DNA of 9,588 bases. It comes from Planctomycetota bacterium (GTDB lineage Bacteria > Planctomycetota > UBA1135 > GCA-002686595). The notes beneath the pieces were generated by a model, which was given only the letters and a program-made list of their open reading frames with translations, did no database searches and was not told where the DNA came from. The stretch lies in NCBI GenBank assembly GCA_011524785.1, contig WTJQ01000629.1:1-9588 (forward strand), in the 5' to 3' direction. The position numbers and the translations under genes are program-made. Below, one piece after another: positions 6,460 to 9,588 of this stretch (position 1 is its first letter; each line of letters opens with the position of its first letter).

Positions 6460-8612
6460 GAGCTCACCTCCTGCTCCCCTGCGGGAGCGACCTCACGGCC
6501 GGGGATCTTGTCGGTGGCCAGCTTGCTGGACCCGCGGCGCTCGCCGAAGAGCGGCGCGCCCAGCATGTACTGCGGGACGTCGACCCCGAAGAGGTCCAGG
6601 GCCGTCGGGGCCATGTCCGCGAGGCTGGGCTGCTCCGTGTTGATCGAGCGGTTGCACCAGAAGACGCCGGGCACGAGGCGCGGGTCGACGCAGTGGTCGC
6701 CGGACCAGCTCTTGGTGTTGTCGCTGAAGACCTCCTCCGACACCGCGCCCGTGGCGCAGTCCCACGAGTGGCGGTAGCCGCGCTTGTAGCCGATCAGCAG
6801 CTCGGGGGCGAGGTCCGCGTAGGGGCCGTCGTGCACCTCCGAGGTCAGGAAGACCTCGTTCATGATGCCCTCCCCCGTCTTGGGGTCGACGAGCGCCTCG
6901 AGCTTGGCGCGCAGCTCCGCGCAGAGAGCCGGCGCGTCCTCCGGCTCGACGATGCCGTGGCGCTCGCGTCCCTTCTTGTTCAGGAAGATCCCGGTCAGGC
7001 CCAGGGTGAACGCGCGGGTGCGCTCCCAGTCGACCTTCTGGAACCAGTCGCCGGAGGTCGTCTCCCCGTCCTTGAGCACGAGGTAGCCCTCGTCGCGCAG
7101 CCACGCGTTGAGGTTGACGCCGCGGCGGAAGTTGCAGAAGCCGTGGTCGCTGATGACCATGAAGACGGTGTCGGGATCGTTGCCGACCTTCGCCTGGATC
7201 TCCGGCAGGAAGGCGTCCATCTTCGCGTACAGGTCCGGGATCACGTCCTTGTAGCGCTCGACCTCCTTGCCCTCGTTCGCCGGGTGGTCCGGATCGAGCG
7301 TCCGGTAGAACATGTGGCTGATCCGATCGGTCGTGTCGAAGACGCAGGTGACGAGCCCCTTCTTGGTCTTGTCCAGCGCGTCCCAGAGCTGCTGCTTGCG
7401 CTCCTCGAAGATCAGCCACGACTGGTCGAGGAAGGCCTGCTCGTCGATGACGCGCTCGTTGAGCGCCCAGGTGTCCTCGGCGAGGCCGAGCGTCGCGTAC
7501 TTGCCGATCATCTTCGACAGGTAGATCGAGTACACGAAGGGCTCCGAGATCGGCATGGCCGGCTTCTCGGGGTCGATGTTGATCGGCGTGACGTAGATCC
7601 CGATCTCCTCGTCGTCCCAGGCCTGCACGCGGAGGCGCGCGATGCCCTGGACGCCCCCGTCGAAGGGGACCGTCATCCAGGGGGTGTACTCCTGGAAGCC
7701 GACCTCGACCGTGTCCTTCCCCACGGTGATCGTGGCGCGCCGCGTCGCGGGATCCAGCTCCACCGTGAAGGGGCTCTTCATCGCGTGGCCGTCCTTCCCG
7801 GCGGGCCCCTTCAGGTTGGACTCCACCCGGTTGCCGCGCAGGACGATGCGGAACTGCTGCCCGCCGATGTGCTCCCCACTCCGCTCGCGCGTCGAGTAGT
7901 AGCTGAACGAGCCCTGGGTCCCCTGCAGGTCCGGGACGCACATGCCCGCCAGCAGCGTGCCGTTCTTGAACTTCTGCGGCGGGAACGTGATCGGGACGCG
8001 CAGGATGCTCGACCACACGTGGTTCTGGCCGAGCAGCTTCCAGAAGGGCTGGCTGCGCTGGAGGATCTTGTAGACCGCGCGCGAGCCGAAGGGGACCTTG
8101 GCGAAGCCCAGGTTCAGGTGGCGCGGGACCGTGCGCGTGTCGGTCGACGACAGGACCGGCATGTAGCTGCATGGATCCCGCGTGAGGAAGTCGTAGATGT
8201 TGTGCCGCGAGGCGTCGACGCCCGTCGCGAAGGTCGACCAGGCGACCGGCGAGATGCTCGGCATCGCGGTCGCCAGCGGGTGGAAGCAGCCCTGCTCGGC
8301 CAGCTTCTTGAAGTTGGGCATCCGCCCCTCGTCCATGTACTTCTGGGCGAGGCCCGGGTCGAAGCCGTCGAGGCCCACGATGACGAGGCGCTTCACCTTG
8401 GCCTCACCGCGTCCCCGGAAGGTCGCGAGCTTGATGACGGCCTTGATGGGCCAGATGAGGATGATCCCGAACGCCAGGGCGAAGGTGCCCAGCAGCACGA
8501 GCAGGGAGCCGGCCGCGGCGAAGCCCGCACCGGGCCCGATGTAGGCCAGGGCAGGCGCCTGCAGCAGGCACACGGCCAGAGCGGCCGCGAGGACGTGTCG
8601 GGGGGAGCTCAT
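6456..8612 (-). CDS. Membrane-anchored alkaline-phosphatase-superfamily phosphodiesterase, first paralogue
   Basis: Starting at ATG 8612 gives 718 residues. Residues 7-23 look like a signal peptide ending in ALA, followed directly by YIGPGAG (24-30) and a membrane helix (about 33-62). The catalytic domain begins at about 73. The metal and nucleophile set is complete: Asp82 in GLDGFDP, likely nucleophile Ser121 in ISPVAWS, Asp429 and His433 in TTDRISH, Asp489-His490 in SDHGF and His640 in SGDHC. It aligns by eye with the next gene along its length, including DEGYLVLKDG versus ENGYLVLKDG, so the two are tandem duplicates that have diverged. The frame is open upstream to 8993, but that part has no domain and lacks a sensible start; 8612 gives the signal peptide. 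No Shine-Dalgarno site precedes it. It is the first gene of the cluster, probably acting on a phospho- or related ester outside the cytoplasm. Confidence 0.88.
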   Translation of the reverse strand: MSSPRHVLAAALAVCLLQAPALAYIGPGAGFAAAGSLLVLLGTFALAFGIILIWPIKAVIKLATFRGRGEAKVKRLVIVGLDGFDPGLAQKYMDEGRMPNFKKLAEQGCFHPLATAMPSISPVAWSTFATGVDASRHNIYDFLTRDPCSYMPVLSSTDTRTVPRHLNLGFAKVPFGSRAVYKILQRSQPFWKLLGQNHVWSSILRVPITFPPQKFKNGTLLAGMCVPDLQGTQGSFSYYSTRERSGEHIGGQQFRIVLRGNRVESNLKGPAGKDGHAMKSPFTVELDPATRRATITVGKDTVEVGFQEYTPWMTVPFDGGVQGIARLRVQAWDDEEIGIYVTPINIDPEKPAMPISEPFVYSIYLSKMIGKYATLGLAEDTWALNERVIDEQAFLDQSWLIFEERKQQLWDALDKTKKGLVTCVFDTTDRISHMFYRTLDPDHPANEGKEVERYKDVIPDLYAKMDAFLPEIQAKVGNDPDTVFMVISDHGFCNFRRGVNLNAWLRDEGYLVLKDGETTSGDWFQKVDWERTRAFTLGLTGIFLNKKGRERHGIVEPEDAPALCAELRAKLEALVDPKTGEGIMNEVFLTSEVHDGPYADLAPELLIGYKRGYRHSWDCATGAVSEEVFSDNTKSWSGDHCVDPRLVPGVFWCNRSINTEQPSLADMAPTALDLFGVDVPQYMLGAPLFGERRGSSKLATDKIPGREVAPAGEQEVSS
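6464..6472 (-). promoter_or_regulatory. Strong Shine-Dalgarno site coupling the two phosphatase-family genes
   Basis: AGGAGGTGA on the minus strand matches the anti-Shine-Dalgarno sequence over nine bases. It lies inside the last codons of the first gene, seven bases before the GTG (6459) and ten before the ATG (6456) of the second. It is the best ribosome site in the window and suggests the second protein is made at a high level. Confidence 0.75.
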
Positions 8613-8618
8613 CGGGGG

Positions 8619-8638
8619 GACCGCTCGAGAACGCGGTC
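8619..8638 (-). promoter_or_regulatory. Hairpin just upstream of the first phosphatase-family start
   Basis: GACCGC (8619-8624) and GCGGTC (8633-8638) are perfect complements with an eight-base loop. The stem ends six bases before the ATG, where a Shine-Dalgarno site would normally be. A second short pair, CTGGA/TCCAG, lies at 8673-8687 in the same presumed leader. Such structure could limit ribosome access; the effect is not shown. Confidence 0.35.
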
Positions 8639-8707
8639 GCGTCCTTGTTCCATCGGCCGGTCCGGGGGTGCGCTGGAGCGGTTCCAGGACCCTCTTGGCC
8701 GGTGGCG

Positions 8708-8713
8708 AACCTA
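8708..8713 (-). promoter_or_regulatory. Possible -10 element (TAGGTT) for the four-gene cluster
   Basis: CCGTAGGTTC on the minus strand (8707-8716) is identical over ten bases to the site upstream of the acyltransferase gene. It would start a leader of about 90 bases before the ATG at 8612. No -35 match is visible. Ten-base matches arise by chance in a window of this size, so position rather than identity is the argument. Confidence 0.25.
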
Positions 8714-8829
8714 CGGAGGCCGCGCGTCCGTGGTGGCTCCTGTTGAGCGGGAATCCACGACCGCGCAGTTGCGCGACAGGGGATGCTGCCATTACGGCAT
8801 CAAGGACCGCCAATATGACGCCGGGACTA

Positions 8830-8909
8830 CCAATGATTACCCCGCCGCGCCATTGGCATAGTGCCCACAAGTGACTGCAATCAATGCACTTATGCCACCT
8901 TCGGGCACT
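8830..8909 (+). promoter_or_regulatory. Cluster of overlapping inverted repeats, possible activator-binding region
   Basis: Four inverted repeats are packed into 80 bases: CCAATG (8830-8835)/CATTGG (8851-8856); TGGCATA (8854-8860)/TATGCCA (8891-8897); AGTGCCC (8860-8866)/GGGCACT (8903-8909); and AAGTG (8869-8873)/CACTT (8887-8891). The patch is visibly more AT-rich than its surroundings. It ends 11 bases before a sigma-54-like promoter, and its first repeat is centred about 100 bases before the predicted transcript start. That is where enhancer-binding activators usually bind. The activator is unknown. Confidence 0.4.
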
Positions 8910-8920
8910 TGGAGGTCCCA

Positions 8921-8936
8921 TGGCAAGGCCCTTGCT
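8921..8936 (+). promoter_or_regulatory. Probable sigma-54 (-24/-12) promoter of the small heat-shock gene
   Basis: TGGCAAGGCCCTTGCT matches the RpoN consensus TGGCACG-N4-TTGCW at every position but one (A for C in the first half). The essential GG and GC dinucleotides have the required ten bases between them. Transcription would start near 8946, giving a leader of about 33 bases that contains the CAGGAG ribosome site (8965-8970). This spacing fits the downstream gene well. Confidence 0.6.
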
Positions 8937-8978
8937 CATGGAGGAACAGCGGCGCCAGGCGCCCCAGGAGACACACCC

Positions 8979-9377
8979 ATGATGCGACCCCACACCCAGA
9001 GCCCCCTCTCACTCGGCCTCGACCTCCTCCGCGCCACCGAGTTCGGCCTCGGCGGAGCAGCCCCCCACCAGCCCCAGGGCCCGAGGGTCACGGGCAGGGT
9101 CGGGGCCGACGCGATCGAGGTGCGTGCCGAGGTCCCTGGCCATGGCCCCGGCGACCTCGAGCTCACCCTGGAGGGCACCACCCTCCACCTGACCCTGCTC
9201 GGGGAGCCCCACGCGGACACCGGCGAGCGTGAGAAGCTCCACGAGGGCACCCTGCGCCTCCCCTACCGGGTCGACGCGGACTCGGTGGAGGCCACCTTCC
9301 GGCACGGCCTCCTGGAGGTGGTCCTCCACCGCCTGCGCCCCGAGCGCCGCGCGATCCCCGTGCAGTCCGCGGAGTGA
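8979..9377 (+). CDS. Small heat-shock protein (Hsp20/alpha-crystallin family)
   Basis: The 132-residue product is an ATP-independent holdase chaperone that would bind unfolding proteins in the cytoplasm. The alpha-crystallin domain runs from about residue 35 to 120. It includes IEVRAEVPGHGPGDLELTLE, close to the family's conserved beta-strand and proline segment, and HGLLEVVLHR, the counterpart of the usual GVLTVTLPK. An IPV near the C-terminus (126-128) fits the I-X-I/V motif that links subunits into oligomers. The start is ATG 8979 (a second ATG follows at once) because CAGGAG lies eight bases upstream; an in-frame GTG at 8871 would overlap the promoter and has no support. A sigma-54-type promoter suggests activation by a dedicated enhancer-binding protein rather than classical sigma-32 control. 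It lies divergent from the four-gene cluster, across a 366-base gap. Confidence 0.87.
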   Translation: MMRPHTQSPLSLGLDLLRATEFGLGGAAPHQPQGPRVTGRVGADAIEVRAEVPGHGPGDLELTLEGTTLHLTLLGEPHADTGEREKLHEGTLRLPYRVDADSVEATFRHGLLEVVLHRLRPERRAIPVQSAE

Positions 9378-9385
9378 GGCGCGTG

Positions 9386-9416
9386 GTGGAGGAGCGGCGA
9401 GCCGTCGCCCCTCCAC
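9386..9416 (+). repeat. Hairpin just after the small heat-shock gene
   Basis: GTGGAGG (9386-9392) pairs with CCTCCAC (9410-9416), and inside it GGCGA (9396-9400) pairs with TCGCC (9405-9409), leaving a three-base bulge and a GCCG loop. It lies nine bases after the stop codon and directly before a stronger hairpin. It may protect the 3' end of the message or assist termination. Confidence 0.45.
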
Positions 9417-9421
9417 GACCG

Positions 9422-9458
9422 AGCCGCCCCCGGTCCTCGATGAGGGCCGGGGGCGGCT
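9422..9458. terminator. Long GC-rich hairpin terminator
   Basis: AGCCGCCCCCGG (9422-9433) and CCGGGGGCGGCT (9447-9458) pair over twelve bases. The stem continues inward through a U-G wobble and CCTC/GAGG to a three-base GAT loop, about 17 pairs in all. It lies between two convergent genes and can form in either transcript. Only a short CTTC follows on the plus strand, so the U tract is poor, as is common in GC-rich genomes. Confidence 0.75.
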
Positions 9459-9482
9459 TCGTCGAGGCCCGAGTCGCGGGCC

Positions 9483-9496
9483 CCTTCGATCGAAGG
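9483..9496. repeat. Perfect 14-base palindrome
   Basis: CCTTCGATCGAAGG reads the same on both strands. It lies 14 bases beyond the stop codon of the partial gene at the right edge, between that stop and the long hairpin. It could be the stem of a second terminator for that gene or a protein-binding site. Nothing further can be said. Confidence 0.4.
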
Positions 9497-9510
9497 AGTG
9501 GCTGTCGGGC

Positions 9511-9588
9511 TCAGGCCCCGATGAGGCCCTTCTCCTGGAGCCAGCCCAGGATCCGGTTGGCGGACTCCTCGATGGACTCCTCGCCGGT
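9511..9588 (-). CDS. Partial gene: C-terminal 25 residues, APS kinase-like tail
   Basis: The last 26 codons, including TGA, of a minus-strand gene enter from the right edge. They read TGEESIEESANRILGWLQEK followed by GLIGA. This acidic S-x-EE segment, then an amphipathic helix, then KGLI, resembles the C-terminal end of adenylylsulfate (APS) kinases and of sulfate adenylyltransferase/APS kinase fusions, which make PAPS. The reading is continuous and in phase to the window edge, with strong codon-position GC bias, so a real gene end is likely. With so few residues the family call is tentative; other P-loop kinases end similarly. Confidence 0.5.
   Translation of the reverse strand, partial: TGEESIEESANRILGWLQEKGLIGA

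Noticed and set aside
4987..6777. Long plus-strand frame opposite the second enzyme
   Set aside because: Antisense shadow in GC-rich DNA; no recognisable domain.
6693..8861. 722-residue plus-strand frame opposite the first enzyme
   Set aside because: Same compositional shadow; the minus-strand protein carries a complete catalytic site.
8871..8978. Longer small heat-shock protein starting at GTG 8871
   Set aside because: This start precedes the predicted transcript start and has no ribosome site; ATG 8979 has a good one.
8613..8993. N-terminal extension of the first phosphatase-family protein
   Set aside because: It has no domain, would bury the signal peptide inside the protein and overlaps the promoter region of the divergent heat-shock gene.

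Overview
This is a GC-rich window (roughly 70% by eye) with compact, mostly co-oriented genes and mixed start signals: some strong Shine-Dalgarno sites and some starts with none. Gene content points to a Gram-negative, environmental, high-GC bacterium. A planctomycete-like lineage is my best guess, because it combines an anchored alkaline-phosphatase-superfamily phosphodiesterase carrying a YIGPGAG segment, a sulfatase-like C-terminal LGYI tail and a probable sigma-54 promoter. Acidobacteriota or Myxococcota cannot be excluded. No rRNA, tRNA, transposon or CRISPR array is visible.

Layout. Bases 1-347 hold no convincing gene but several hairpins. On the plus strand, 348-1741 is a two-gene operon: a membrane-anchored rhodanese and a CysQ-type 3'(2'),5'-bisphosphate nucleotidase 5 bases later. 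It meets, tail to tail, a minus-strand acyltransferase-3 membrane protein (1755-3074). The two stop codons are embedded in opposite arms of one inverted repeat.

The centre of the window (8612 down to 3208, minus strand) is a probable four-gene operon. In transcription order it encodes an anchored alkaline-phosphatase-superfamily protein, a second and translationally coupled paralogue, a 65-residue ribbon-helix-helix-like protein ending in LKGLGYIS, and a three-helix membrane protein with a charged hairpin that resembles the Oxa1/YidC/TMCO1/EMC3 insertase architecture plus an added extracytoplasmic domain. This set is the best candidate for an undescribed system: two secreted or periplasm-facing phospho- or sulfo-ester processing enzymes, a small cytoplasmic regulator or adaptor, and a possible dedicated membrane chaperone or insertase.

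The right end carries a plus-strand small heat-shock protein (8979-9377) with a near-consensus sigma-54 promoter, an upstream cluster of inverted repeats that could bind an activator, and a strong hairpin terminator. It converges on the last 26 codons of a minus-strand gene whose tail resembles an APS kinase. With CysQ and the rhodanese at the other end, this hints at sulfur metabolism, though the genes are about 8 kb apart.
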